Translations under genes and position numbers: made by a program | Assembly: GCA_027946365.1 (NCBI GenBank) | Contig: JAPEUQ010000003.1 | Location: 2,294,001-2,358,000 of the forward strand | Direction of reading: 5' to 3' | Origin: Kalmusia sp. IMI 367209 | Lineage: Eukaryota > Ascomycota > Dothideomycetes > Pleosporales > Didymosphaeriaceae | DNA: 64,000 bases | Part shown: one piece after another, positions 42,272 through 52,214 of the stretch | How positions within the stretch are numbered: the first letter of the stretch is position 1 | Layout: every line of letters begins with the position of its first letter | Notes under the pieces: model-generated | The model's input: only the letters and a program-made list of their open reading frames with translations | The model's database searches: none | What the model was told of the DNA's origin: nothing

Positions 42272-44149
42272 TCAATACAAGCACACCGTTTGCTCAATGC
42301 CCCCCTTGCTACGGCTCGAAGATAGTGGGCGGAACCTTTGACGACGATGCCCGGCCTTACGGAGAAGTTTCCATAATTTCCGCCGTCGACTGCTCGCCAT
42401 CTCTCCCTTCATAATGCCTTGAACATAACACTGACTGACAAATGTATGCCCATCCTCCCCGTTCGCATTTCGCGGTCGAATGAGGAACGGAACATTACCA
42501 CCCCTGAAAACCCAGACTTCATCCCCTACTCCTGTGTCTAGGTGACCACAACCGAAGAGACCCATTTCAGTTACAAACATGCTCAGGTTGGCCATCATAA
42601 GGTAGATGACCTGTCGTGTTTCTTCTTCCACTTCGTCTATGCGACCGTTCATAAGCCTCCAAACGTTCTCCACATCGTCTTCGTCAGCGTACCATTGCGG
42701 TTGCAGGTTTTCGTCTCGAATTAGGTCGCCCAAGACAAATCTCGCAAATGCTTCAGCGCGGGTATACGTGCTGCCTGGGTAGAGCTCATCTGCTACGGAG
42801 CCGTCGATCCTATCGGCGCCAAAAGGACAGCCCACTGCGGCAATGTACCATTCGTGTAGCAGAGCTTCTGTGGCAGCAAAGTTGTGTTGTGGTTCTGCGT
42901 GCGTTCTATATCCTTCCAAAGTATGCTTGATAGTGTCGACATATACACCCGTCAAACTCAAGGTTCTCTGTCCGACTTGTTTCTTGATCGCTCGGACGTC
43001 TAGCTGACGCATACCTTTATTAGCCTCATAATGTTCGTAGCCGTACATCTGGTAGTACGGGTCAGCCGAATACTTCGGAACTACATGATCTAGGTCAAGC
43101 GCCCACGACGAAATATTGGGCGTAGACTCTGAAAGGTTTTGCCGAGGAGAGAGTGTTAAAGGTCGTAGCCCTTCTTCTGCAATTATGAGCTCTTGCGTCA
43201 ATGTAGTGAACACTTGAGCTGTCGGAACGTCGTAATCACATTTTTCGGTTATCGGCAGAAGGCCCGGCTCACATAGGCCGAGGAGCCCATAGATTTTGTC
43301 TCGAGGGTTCGTGGCCTGACGAAAGCGATATCGGTGTATCGTTTCGAATGGGTCGTGAAAATACGGCTCCCTCGCAACATTGACCCAAGTTACGTGCATT
43401 ACCAGGTCGAATATAACATTGTGGGCAGGATGGTATCGAGCAACCAGTTCGCGGAGGGGTTCCGGGTAATATCCCGGACGTACCCAAGCCTCTCGGACTT
43501 GCTGTAAATCAGTCCAGGTTATCTGAAATTGGCCCCATTGCAAGGTGACGTGCTCTGGTAGGGCGGCCTCTTGCACTGTCCATATACGGTTCCACCACTG
43601 ATGCTCCTGTTTCGTTATTCCTCTTAGCGCCTCGATCGCCACCTCGAAACGATCTGGAAGTGCTGGCGGGAAGGGAAGGCTGCTCGGATTACGCGACCGT
43701 CTTGCTCTAGCCATGTACTGGAGCAGCTGTATAGCGGCGTCCACATCTTCTAATGGTACACCGTCCTTCACTTCGCCCATCCATACAATACAGTTGGAGC
43801 ACCTTGTATAGATGGTGGACATTAGCTGGACCTGTTCCGCCTTCTCCTCTGTGTTATGCTGATCGATGCATATCTGGTCAATCCACAGTAGCCTTCTGCG
43901 ATCTGGTAATTGTAATCGACGAAGCGCGCCGTGTAGAGTTTGGGAGATCATGAACGGGTGGCCAGAAATGATGATAGGGATGAAATCCGTATCTGTGCCC
44001 CAGACATAGGAAAGCGATTCGTAATCAGGAAGGTCTGTTATTAAAGCTGTGTGAACGTCGCATTCAAGTTGATCTTGGTATTCAACATCGCGAGGAGCCG
44101 GCGGGATGCTCAAGATGCGTATCTCATTCTTTTGTATCGGAGGCAACAT
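42272..44149 (-). CDS. HET domain (heterokaryon incompatibility) protein, intact
   Basis: Single exon, 625 aa, ATG at 44149. The HET domain spans about residues 45-200: YESLSYVWGTDTD, LLWIDQICIDQHNTEEKAEQ and MSTIYTRCSNCIVWMGE are the three canonical blocks. The middle has HQWWNRIWTVQEAALPEH and FRQATNPRDKIYGLLGL, both typical of the long HET family in Dothideomycetes. The C-terminus carries GLFGCGHLDTGVGDEVWVFRGGNVPFLIRP, a common HET C-terminal block. Such proteins act as cell-death effectors in non-self recognition. No intron or frameshift is seen, in contrast to the HET gene at 13533. The partner locus is not evident nearby. Confidence 0.93.
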   Translation of the reverse strand: MLPPIQKNEIRILSIPPAPRDVEYQDQLECDVHTALITDLPDYESLSYVWGTDTDFIPIIISGHPFMISQTLHGALRRLQLPDRRRLLWIDQICIDQHNTEEKAEQVQLMSTIYTRCSNCIVWMGEVKDGVPLEDVDAAIQLLQYMARARRSRNPSSLPFPPALPDRFEVAIEALRGITKQEHQWWNRIWTVQEAALPEHVTLQWGQFQITWTDLQQVREAWVRPGYYPEPLRELVARYHPAHNVIFDLVMHVTWVNVAREPYFHDPFETIHRYRFRQATNPRDKIYGLLGLCEPGLLPITEKCDYDVPTAQVFTTLTQELIIAEEGLRPLTLSPRQNLSESTPNISSWALDLDHVVPKYSADPYYQMYGYEHYEANKGMRQLDVRAIKKQVGQRTLSLTGVYVDTIKHTLEGYRTHAEPQHNFAATEALLHEWYIAAVGCPFGADRIDGSVADELYPGSTYTRAEAFARFVLGDLIRDENLQPQWYADEDDVENVWRLMNGRIDEVEEETRQVIYLMMANLSMFVTEMGLFGCGHLDTGVGDEVWVFRGGNVPFLIRPRNANGEDGHTFVSQCYVQGIMKGEMASSRRRKLWKLLRKAGHRRQRFRPLSSSRSKGGIEQTVCLY

Positions 44150-45067
44150 CTTGGTCTCCGGCGTCGTGTATTAACAAATTCGTGGAAGAATAATTTCAGG
44201 AATGAAAAAAACTTCGCGAGCAAAGAGAGTCGTGGGCGAATTCAAGGGGATGTCTTATACAGCGCTGGGAAATTTCCCAGCTCATGTAATATCTCCAAGT
44301 CCGCGTGGCTTTGTTGGATCAATGCTTTCTTGGATGTCAGATCGCCTGACTACCCTTGTTCTTGAACTGTGCACGCGAGCCGCGCGCGCACTGCCACCCA
44401 AAAAGGGTTCCAGCCTTTGCAGTGCCACCGAGAGCTGTACGCAGAACGTGCAGCCTTCATGTGAGCCATCTGTGTGAGGGACTGGCTTCATAGCCTACGA
44501 TGTAGCGTTGGCGAGCGCCTTGGTCTTTTCATTTCCTTTGAAGGCTCCATTGGGTAACCATGGCCCGACAGCGTGTTGAGACGTGATTGTTTGGTCTTCT
44601 GAAGATAACAAGCGACAGTCAAAAGATGGGAATCGAGGGGAAGGGGCGTCGCGGTGTGCGATTCCAAACGTGGTTGCCAAGAGTTGCATTGCGCCTTCTC
44701 TGACGGAAGACTCGTGCGAGATACCTACCGTGCCCCGGCAAGTCAGAGCTGCGAAGTCGCGGCATCTCCGAGAAGGCAACATGTATTCTTCCTACATGCT
44801 CATGCAATGCCTTGCCGGTTAGCTTCGCTCTACTGTGTCTGCTCCAGCGAGCTCCTCGACCAAATACGCCTCTCGCACAGTCTTGAAGATTCTTTTGAGG
44901 CTGCAAAGCACTTTTGGTAACGATGCAAGTTGTTGTGTGCTATTCTTATAGGCAATGCCTATATTGTGTTATCAGTGCGCATCAGCTTTTGATTATGCCA
45001 TTTTTTTAATTCTAAAAGCAGGATAGTTTACGCTGCGTATTCATTGCGGAAGAGACAAGGGAACCTC
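44150..45067. other. Intergenic region upstream of the intact HET gene
   Basis: About 920 bp between two minus-strand genes. Presumed HET promoter. Short frames on both strands overlap each other and have no family similarity I recognise. Confidence 0.45.
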
Positions 45068-46759
45068 TTATCTCCTTCTCATCCCTTCAATAATCTCCTG
45101 CCATCCCTTCTTATCCATCCCCAACGCCATCCTTGCCTGCTCCATCTCCTCCTCGGTTGGCAAATTCACAATCGTCAAATACATCACATCTGACTTGAGG
45201 ACTTTCTTTACGCTTTTCAGCGCGAAGCCGATCGGGCCTCTAGGCTGCGTTGCTGCTTGTTTCTCCCTGGGCTTAAGTTTGCCGTCTTCGCCCACTTCCC
45301 GAAGCTGGGGCCCACGGTTGACACGACGGTCCTGCAGAAGGGAGCCGAGACGCCCGCCGGGTGAGCGGCGTCCGCTGTCTTCGTAGTCGTCGTCCTCGTA
45401 GTACCCGCCTCGGAGGCCCCGTCGACCGGCTAGGAGGCCTTCACGTGCACGACCGCCGAGAAGGCCTTGTCGACCACCGAGGAGACCTCCGCCTTGACGA
45501 CCACCACCAAACCCTCCGCTCCGATCGCGGAGACCCAGGCCACGCCCTTGCGCGACAAACTTTCCTCCAGTTACAAGCGATACCAGATGCCCATTGTTGC
45601 AAGCATGGTTCGGATCCGCGAAGCGCGTCTTGAACTCCGGCATATCCGATGAAGCCTTGGTGAGCGCTGCATCCGGATTATTCCCCTTGAAATCTGCTTG
45701 CGCTCTTCGATCGAAGTAGTCAGCGACAAAGTCCTTGTTCCGCATAATGCGCTCTTTGAAGCTCTCGTTGCGATTGAGGTCTGGTCGGCGCACCATATCA
45801 TCCAAGCCAGGGTATATGAGCGGCGCGATTTCTAGAGGCATGTCGTCGACGTTAGCCTTGCCGGAAGCTATGCGGATTGGTCGTGAGAATTTCGACTTTG
45901 AAGCGGTATCGGAGTCCGGTAGACCCCATTTTGACACATTTTTCGCGTTTTCGAGATTCATCGTCTCGACGCTGAGTTGGATGTCGTTGTTGGCGCTGGC
46001 TTCTTGCTTGCAGACGATGACCATTGCGTATAGGCCTGAAGGCATGAAGACTTCTTTGTTCATCTTGTCGAGGAAGGCATTGGCTTTATATCGACCTTCT
46101 AGTTCGCTGGCGGCTCTGAGTCTCAAATTAGCTTGCGGTCCTTGTGTGGGAGAGGGGACGTACCCTGCGGCAATCGACACAGCAGTCGTAACGCCCATGA
46201 CTATAGGCCCGGGTATTGCCATACCTACGATACCAGCTGACAGCTGGACGGCTTTGAACCACGGTGATCCTTGCGCGACTTTGTCCCACGTTTCTAAGAA
46301 TCGTAGGAATGTATCTTGATCTATGCCGAGGGGCTCCAAATCTAGAGCGTAGGCGCGCGTCCACCCTCTCGCCTTCGACCCAGGGCGGCGCTGGGGTATA
46401 ATTACAGGGTGAGGTAGGTGTGCGATTTCTCCTGCATGTAACTGAGCTTGTTGGGTCTTTGCTGCAGAGACATCGTGTGCCATCTGTGCGATAACGTCAT
46501 CGCTATTGGCATTTGGATCGAGTGCCTCGTATGCTGGAGGAGCACCTGCAGCTTCATCTAGAGCCCATATCCGCTCGTCGTTGGCGGACTCTTCGCCTGC
46601 TGCCACGCCTAGCTCTTGAACGGCTTCTTCAGTGCTGCTACTTGATCGTCCTTGCTCCGACAATGCTGCTTTGCGCTCTTTGTGGTCGTAGTATTTTTCG
46701 CCGGCGAGACCTATGCCTGTGGATATGCCCTTGACGGCTGCGCCGATGAGTTTGGACAT
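45068..46759 (-). CDS. Conserved fungal protein with PPxY motif and Gly/Arg/Leu-rich repeats
   Basis: Exons 46759-46164 and 46115-45068, predicted 547 aa. I do not recognise a named domain. Visible features are an N-terminal Gly-rich helix (LIGAAVKGISTGIGLAGEKYY), a PPAY motif at 74-77 that could bind WW domains, a hydrophobic segment (VQLSAGIVGMAIPGPIVMGV, about 171-190) that may touch membrane, then a low-complexity Gly/Arg/Leu region at about 389-436 made of units such as LLGGRQGLLGGRAREGLLAG, and an acidic YYEDDDYED patch. The 48-bp intron (46116-46163; GTACGT, GCTAAT branch, CTCAG) is a multiple of three and stopless, so the unspliced frame also reads through. The intron call rests on the splice signals and on the smoother junction (AAGAASELEGRYKAN). 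Confidence 0.8.
   Translation of the reverse strand: MSKLIGAAVKGISTGIGLAGEKYYDHKERKAALSEQGRSSSSTEEAVQELGVAAGEESANDERIWALDEAAGAPPAYEALDPNANSDDVIAQMAHDVSAAKTQQAQLHAGEIAHLPHPVIIPQRRPGSKARGWTRAYALDLEPLGIDQDTFLRFLETWDKVAQGSPWFKAVQLSAGIVGMAIPGPIVMGVTTAVSIAAGYVPSPTQGPQANLRLRAASELEGRYKANAFLDKMNKEVFMPSGLYAMVIVCKQEASANNDIQLSVETMNLENAKNVSKWGLPDSDTASKSKFSRPIRIASGKANVDDMPLEIAPLIYPGLDDMVRRPDLNRNESFKERIMRNKDFVADYFDRRAQADFKGNNPDAALTKASSDMPEFKTRFADPNHACNNGHLVSLVTGGKFVAQGRGLGLRDRSGGFGGGRQGGGLLGGRQGLLGGRAREGLLAGRRGLRGGYYEDDDYEDSGRRSPGGRLGSLLQDRRVNRGPQLREVGEDGKLKPREKQAATQPRGPIGFALKSVKKVLKSDVMYLTIVNLPTEEEMEQARMALGMDKKGWQEIIEGMRRR
46116..46163 (-). other. Stopless 48-bp intron in the PPxY/Gly-Arg-rich gene
   Basis: Donor GTACGT, branch GCTAAT and acceptor CTCAG on the minus strand. 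Retention would add 16 residues in frame. Confidence 0.7.
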
Positions 46760-47686
46760 GGGGGATATGTAGAAAAAGGTGCTCTAGGGTATAAAGTACC
46801 TAAACAAGTGTTCTACTCAAGGGTTTCCACTTGAAAAGAAGTTTAGTCGTATGAGGATCAGTGGTAGACTGATTGTGAATGAGACAGTTTTGTAGGCAGG
46901 TTCAAGGCCATATTATACCTCTCTGGCCCAGCATTCCCAAAGCAACGTCTCAAAGCGTTCTCTAACCCATTAGTAGCGTGTGCGATGGGTCCAGAGGAAA
47001 ATAAGCACTGCCACTGCGGGGCCGCAAGCTCGAATTTGGAACCCACTTTGTCCCAAGGCCAATTCCGACAAGCTTTGATAGGTGAAGCTTGGACTATGGT
47101 CCCATCAAGAGCAGATAGGGTGCTGACAGGGGGCCAGAGGGCGATGTTGAGCGGGTCTGGGGCTGTGCAGTCTCCTAGGTTCCGATTGGCTCACGCACTC
47201 GTTTCCCGATCGGGCAAAGCGTACCAACTGCTTTTCACAGCGGTAAAAAGTAGAATTCATTCTATATCCATGTTTGCGGATTTTTGTACGACATTGATGA
47301 CGCGTCGCTGAAATGATGAGATGATGTGGTCAGCTGAATGACTGTGATTTGACCTGGTGAGCTGAAGTAGACATACGAACTCGAAAATCGAGAATGGAGT
47401 AGAGATAAGGAAAGAATCTTATAGTGGATCAATAGGAGTCGAGATCCAAGAATGGAAAATAATAGACTTGAGAGGCTTTGAACCAGAAAATCGGATTGTC
47501 GCAGTTCAACAGAGAATACACTTCACTGTTGGTTGGAAAAAGAAACATACCAAGGGATTATTGGTTGATACCAAGATAGTAAACATATTCTTTGAAATCA
47601 TTACTAATTTTAGAAGCAGATATTCCCGATCTATCGTGCTGAGGCCTCGGGTCGACCAAACACATACATTCCCATTAACGGAATGT
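46760..47686. other. Intergenic region, 0.93 kb
   Basis: Between the starts of the PPxY gene and the end of the F-box-like gene, both on the minus strand. One plus-strand frame (46985-47311) is open but has no recognisable features. No RNA gene seen. Confidence 0.4.
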
Positions 47687-48631
47687 TCATAGTATGGTAT
47701 GGATGAATTTGTTGACTGACAAGCCGATCGCTGAGTCGGTAGCCCACGTACCAAACGTGCTCGTATGCTTGAAAAGGTACTTAAGCGTCTCTTTCCGACG
47801 ACGATCTCGTAGACGATAGAATATGTGTTCATAAGGACGACGGTCCAACATGGCGAACGTGAGCCCCGCCCGCCGATGGGACCTGGTGAGCCTCCGTACG
47901 AAGGCTGTTGTGTAGAGAGCGTCGTCCTCTTTGTCCATCCAGCTAAGACTCCCCAATCGGATTTTATCTTCCAGTCTCTGGGGATATGGTAGCACCTTTG
48001 TGTGAGATTTAGCCTGTTTTGTCCAGCATACATACTGCTCTTCCATATAAAAATCGGTAAGAAGTGCTTTCCAATCGAACGAGACCTCCGTCCAATCTTG
48101 CTTCACGTCTAATGCAGGTATGTCACAATTATTGACAAAGCCGTTGAGCGAAATGAATAGCTCTTGCCTCGCATAAGGTCGAGGGAAAGACCCCAGGCAA
48201 CGGCCTTCGAAATCCAGATCATTGTGACTAATCGTTTTATTCAAGTCATATCTGGCTTTACGAAGATCCCGCCTAGGCGTGTCAAAACCTTCAATTTCTT
48301 TCGCGCCGTATTGGTGCCCGAGCCACAATCCGTAGGTAGCTCGCATGTTGTCGTCTGACAGACCTAAGAAAGCTGACGTTTTTAGGATCTGTATCGAAGC
48401 ACCGCTGTGAGACATATCTTCCCAGCGGATCTTGAGGCGTGGTAGACGAGACCTGGCCATTTCGCGTTCTGCTTCGAATCGTAATGTCCGGGACACCTTG
48501 CGGCAGGCAGTCCACAGAGAGTAACTATCGACAAAACCGAAAACGTGTGCCCAGAGCTCTGGAGGTAGCGAGGGCGCGCCTGCGCATTGGATTGGCACCG
48601 CAAGAGGTCCCGGTGTTGCGATGTCGTCCAT
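47687..48631 (-). CDS. F-box-like protein
   Basis: Single exon, 314 aa, from ATG 48631; the frame is open a little upstream but without another ATG. Residues about 20-60 read APSLPPELWAHVFGFVDSYSLWTACRKVSRTLRFEA, an F-box-like pattern (LPPELWxxIxxFV...L...CRxVSRxLR). The rest is basic and rich in Trp, Tyr and Arg, without recognised repeats. F-box proteins recruit substrates to SCF ubiquitin ligases, so a substrate-receptor role is possible. Many Dothideomycete paralogues are uncharacterised. The gene is divergent from the MDR gene at 49389 across about 760 bp. Confidence 0.75.
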   Translation of the reverse strand: MDDIATPGPLAVPIQCAGAPSLPPELWAHVFGFVDSYSLWTACRKVSRTLRFEAEREMARSRLPRLKIRWEDMSHSGASIQILKTSAFLGLSDDNMRATYGLWLGHQYGAKEIEGFDTPRRDLRKARYDLNKTISHNDLDFEGRCLGSFPRPYARQELFISLNGFVNNCDIPALDVKQDWTEVSFDWKALLTDFYMEEQYVCWTKQAKSHTKVLPYPQRLEDKIRLGSLSWMDKEDDALYTTAFVRRLTRSHRRAGLTFAMLDRRPYEHIFYRLRDRRRKETLKYLFKHTSTFGTWATDSAIGLSVNKFIHTIL

Positions 48632-49388
48632 TACTAGACAATGCAATTGTAACTGTTATGAGAAATGCTTGTTAGTGGCCAACAACGTCTTATTACAGGT
48701 AGCGTAACATGGGTGCGAAAGCAGAATTGCCTGCAGGCCGACACTGCTGAAACAGCTCGGCCATAGCTAGCAGCTTCTCGTGCGTATGCTTCGACTTGAC
48801 GTCGTAAAAGGGATTGTAGAGATAATTGACAGACCTGTAGCTGGTGTTCTCTCCATGTACGTTGGTAGTTTTGCGTGGTGATTCTAAGAATGGACGTTAC
48901 GTCCGTACGCGACCGCCTTACGTGCGGAGACGAAAAATGAGCTAAGACAAAGGCGGTCTAGCGCTCTCAGGGGCTGAGGAAGCGCGCTCTAATGCCTGTG
49001 CCTGTGTAATAATTGCTCCGACCCGGTCAGATCCTTCGCCCGACATCTCGAACGCCCATACGTTATGATTTGGTCCGCGATGCGCACGTAGCCCCGGCGG
49101 AGGGATTGCTTAGAGCCCTACAATGAACGCTGCTGCGCCAACGCATCATTGGCGAGGCGCTATACGTGGATCGACCCTGGACTAACTCGTCAAAGCCCGG
49201 GGCTGAGAAGGGTTGGAATGACTCCATGTCCATGCGTATGAGCGGTAAGGTAAAGTCGAAGCGTGTATAAGAATGACTGGCATCGCATCGATGACTGTCC
49301 ATAACAGCAACAACTACGACATCAGCCTTTCAACTGATTCCACAGAGACCTAACAATTCCGATACTTAATCACTTTTCATCAACAAAA
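48632..49388. promoter_or_regulatory. Divergent intergenic region, F-box-like gene / MDR gene
   Basis: About 760 bp holding the promoters of both genes. TATAA at 49266-49270 lies about 120 bp before the MDR ATG. No other specific motif is supported. Confidence 0.45.
49266..49270 (+). promoter_or_regulatory. TATA-like box of the MDR gene
   Basis: TATAA about 120 bp upstream of ATG 49389. Suggestive by position only. Confidence 0.4.
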
Positions 49389-50411
49389 ATGGGAACCACT
49401 ATTCGCAAAGCTCTCATCCCTTCTTTCGGCGACGCATCGCATATTGAAATCGTCGATGCACAGATCGAGCCACCTGCAGAGAACCATGTCCAGATCAAGG
49501 TCATCTATGCGGGAATGGGAGGAGCCGACTTCCAGATGCGGGAAGGCACCTATCCCCAGCAAAAGAGTGCCCCACTGACGCCCGGATACACCCTCGTCGG
49601 ACGTGTTTATGCCAATGGACGCGGAAGCAGCAAATTTCAGATCGGCGATATGGTCGCCTGCCTCACAATGTACGACGCCGAGGCAGAACTCTGCAACTGC
49701 CCTGAGAAGTACCTGGTTCCAGTTCCCAAAGGCGTCGATCTTAAAGAGGCGGTTTCCTTGGTCCTAGACTGGACCACAGCGTACGGCATGGTCTACCGAA
49801 CCGCACAAGTATCTAAAGGCCAGCGCGTTTTCATTCACGGTTTGAGCGGTGCGGTCGGATACGCGCTGTTGACGCTCTGCAAATTAGAAGGCGCCGAGAT
49901 CTATGGAACCGCATCAGCATCGAAGCACGAAGATCTCTGCAAAGAAGGTGTAACACCATTCGACTACAGGAACAAGAACTGGATTGAAGCGATGAAGGAC
50001 ATGGGCGGCGCACATGCCATATTCGATCCCCTTGGCTTCGAATCGTGGGACGAAAGCTGGCAGATCATAAATCCCAAGGGAGGGCGTCTCATTGGATACG
50101 GTGGCAACTTGAACACGCTCAATGGCGAATCGGACGGCAGAAGTCAGCTTCCTTCTATTGCGAAGCTGCTAGCGAGGGGCGCTGTCCCTTTCTGCCCAAA
50201 GGCAACAAGCTTCTACTATATCAACAGGGATCAGAAGACGTATAATCCGGAGCTACAAGCATGCTTTGACTTGTTAGCCTCGGGTAAGATCAAGGTACCC
50301 ATCAAGAAGATCTGGAGTCTGGAGCAAGTTCCTCAAGCCCATCGGGATAGAAACACCCTGCCTGGTATCGGGTCGATGGTGGTGAAGATTAATGATGACC
50401 CCGAGGCGTAG
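49389..50411 (+). CDS. Medium-chain dehydrogenase/reductase (zinc-type ADH / quinone oxidoreductase-like)
   Basis: Single exon, 340 aa. The N-terminal GroES-like half has the MDR pattern VQIKVIYAGMGGADFQMREGTYP...PLTPGYTLVGRV. The nucleotide-binding half has GQRVFIHGLSGAVGYALLTLCKLEGAEIYGTAS, i.e. the GxxGxVG-type loop. The usual Cys/His zinc ligands of classical alcohol dehydrogenases are not present at the expected sites, so a zinc-independent NADPH-dependent quinone or enone reductase is more likely. It is the first gene of a run of oxidoreductases up to 63.3 kb. The length fits the family (about 330-350 aa). Confidence 0.88.
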   Translation: MGTTIRKALIPSFGDASHIEIVDAQIEPPAENHVQIKVIYAGMGGADFQMREGTYPQQKSAPLTPGYTLVGRVYANGRGSSKFQIGDMVACLTMYDAEAELCNCPEKYLVPVPKGVDLKEAVSLVLDWTTAYGMVYRTAQVSKGQRVFIHGLSGAVGYALLTLCKLEGAEIYGTASASKHEDLCKEGVTPFDYRNKNWIEAMKDMGGAHAIFDPLGFESWDESWQIINPKGGRLIGYGGNLNTLNGESDGRSQLPSIAKLLARGAVPFCPKATSFYYINRDQKTYNPELQACFDLLASGKIKVPIKKIWSLEQVPQAHRDRNTLPGIGSMVVKINDDPEA

Positions 50412-50711
50412 ATAATACCTGTTTAGTCGTGCGAATATACCCTATTTGATTTCCTAGAACTGTAATGTTTCGAAATTACTAATGCAATGTACATCTATAC
50501 CGTAGTATTCGCATATTACCATCTCCACGAGCTGCTTGATGATCCCTGGATGATATCGCGCGCCGTTCTCCGCATACATAGCTTCCGCCACCCCACCCTG
50601 GCCCGCTCATGCCAGGATACCCCTCAATGATGACAGCTAGTCCGACCCTGCATATCAAGGCAACCCTTATCGCACTCTACTTTCTCATGCTTCTGTCCTC
50701 AATTCCCGACA
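50412..50711. other. Intergenic region, MDR gene / deacetylase gene
   Basis: 300 bp between two plus-strand genes. Nothing specific seen. Confidence 0.4.
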
Positions 50712-51775
50712 ATGGGCAAAAAGCGAGTGCTCATCGGCTACGGCATTGATGTCGACGCAGTCGCCAACCACATCAACACGACAAAAGGCGGTCCACCAAA
50801 CCTTACAAATGTGTCGCGAGGTATTATCACCTCTTATGACTTCAAGGAACCAAGCTGAGTGAATTTTCGATACACAGGTGTCTTCGGAGCAACACGAGGC
50901 GTAGAGCGACTCCTCGAAGTATGGGAGAAGTACAACATCAAGGCAACATGGTACATCCCAGGCCATACCATCGAGACCTTCCCTGATGATATGGCCAAGA
51001 TTCGGGACGCTGGGCATGAAATGTAAACTTACCTATCATTTGATCTCACGCAAGCATGTTCATTGACGCACCGAAAGAGGACTCCACGGCTACACGCACG
51101 AATTCTGCTCCGACCTCACACGCGCTCAACTCGAAGCCATCCTCGTAAAAACCATCAAGATACAGACGATTTTCTGCGGCAAGCCTCCCCTGGGCTTCAC
51201 ATCGCCGTCGTGGAAAAACCACCCGGACCAGATCGAGCTGCTGAGCAAGCTGGGCGTCAAGTACGACCACTCGTTCATGCACGACGACTTCCAGCCGTAC
51301 TACGTCAGCACGGGCAAGGAAGAGATGGTGACGACGGACTACTCCAAGCATCCCGACGAGTGGATGGTGCCGATGAAGCACGCGGAGAAGAGCGACGTCG
51401 TGGAGATACCGGCGAATTGGACGCTGGACGACTGGCCGCCTTTCCAGTGGGATGGCACGAGGCCGAATGCGGTATGTATACCTTACCAGGTATTTTAATA
51501 ATAATACTGATTCGTTTTGATGGCAGCACGGATATGTTGATCCGTATACTGTGGAGAGAACGTGGAAGGATATGTTCGCTTGGTGCTACAGGCAGTACGA
51601 TACGTTTATTTTTCCTATCAGTATCCATCCGCAGGTGTCGGGTCGACCGCATATCTTGATGATGCATGAGCGGTTTATTGAATGGGTCAATACACATGAG
51701 GGTGTGGAATGGTGCACGTTTGCGCATATGGCGGGAGAGTTCCGCGATGGGAAGATCAGTGGCACTGGTAAGTAG
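50712..51775 (+). CDS. CE4-type polysaccharide deacetylase / amide hydrolase (HpPgdA-like)
   Basis: Exons 50712-50820, 50878-51022, 51078-51471 and 51527-51775, predicted 298 aa. The protein has the HpPgdA-like CE4 layout: YGIDVDAVA (metal-binding Asp), VFGATRGVERLLEVWEKY, KATWYIPGHTIETFP, then HEIGLHGYTHE (metal-binding HxxxH), SPSWKNHPDQIELLSKLG, YDHSFMHDDFQPYY and IHPQVSGRPHILMMHERF. These enzymes remove acyl groups from amides, either in sugar polymers or in small molecules. There is no signal peptide, so it is intracellular, which favours a small-molecule amide substrate (inference). The HEIGLHG junction proves intron 2. The last codons run into a GTAAGT that could be another donor, so the exact C-terminus is uncertain. 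Confidence 0.88.
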
Positions 51776-52214
51776 CTCTCAACATGTGCATTAGGCAGGA
51801 CCTTGATAGTGTAAGAACCGATGAGTTGGACTTCCACCGTTATCCATTTCGTATTTCCAGTACTGATATCGAGAGGCGCAAAGTGGACCTTTTCGAGGGT
51901 CCAGCGCCCTCCGCCAACTTAGCCTGCCGTAGTAGCTACCCAGGTACCCCTCAGCGGGGTCTTCAACGGAGATGCGCGACAACCTTGACCTTATCACGCT
52001 TCCACCGGCACGCCTATACGACAGTCTTCTCTTTCGAGCATGGTAGATAGCCCCAGCGGTCGAGGATATAGACTTAGTTCTCATGCCAAACAATGGGGCT
52101 GCATAGGTAGACGGAGATGGGAGCTCAAACCTGACTCGCGCCGTCCGTAGCGGGGTATACTTCGACTTCCCCACGACGTCTACGCAACTTCGTCCTCAAT
52201 ATAATTCATACGCA
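51776..52214. other. Intergenic region, deacetylase gene / SDR gene
   Basis: About 440 bp between two plus-strand genes. It could contain a last small exon of the deacetylase, which I cannot support, and the SDR promoter. Confidence 0.4.

Noticed and set aside
46985..47311. 108-codon plus-strand frame in the gap before the F-box-like gene
   Set aside because: No recognisable domain, signal peptide or splice context, and amino acid composition looks random.
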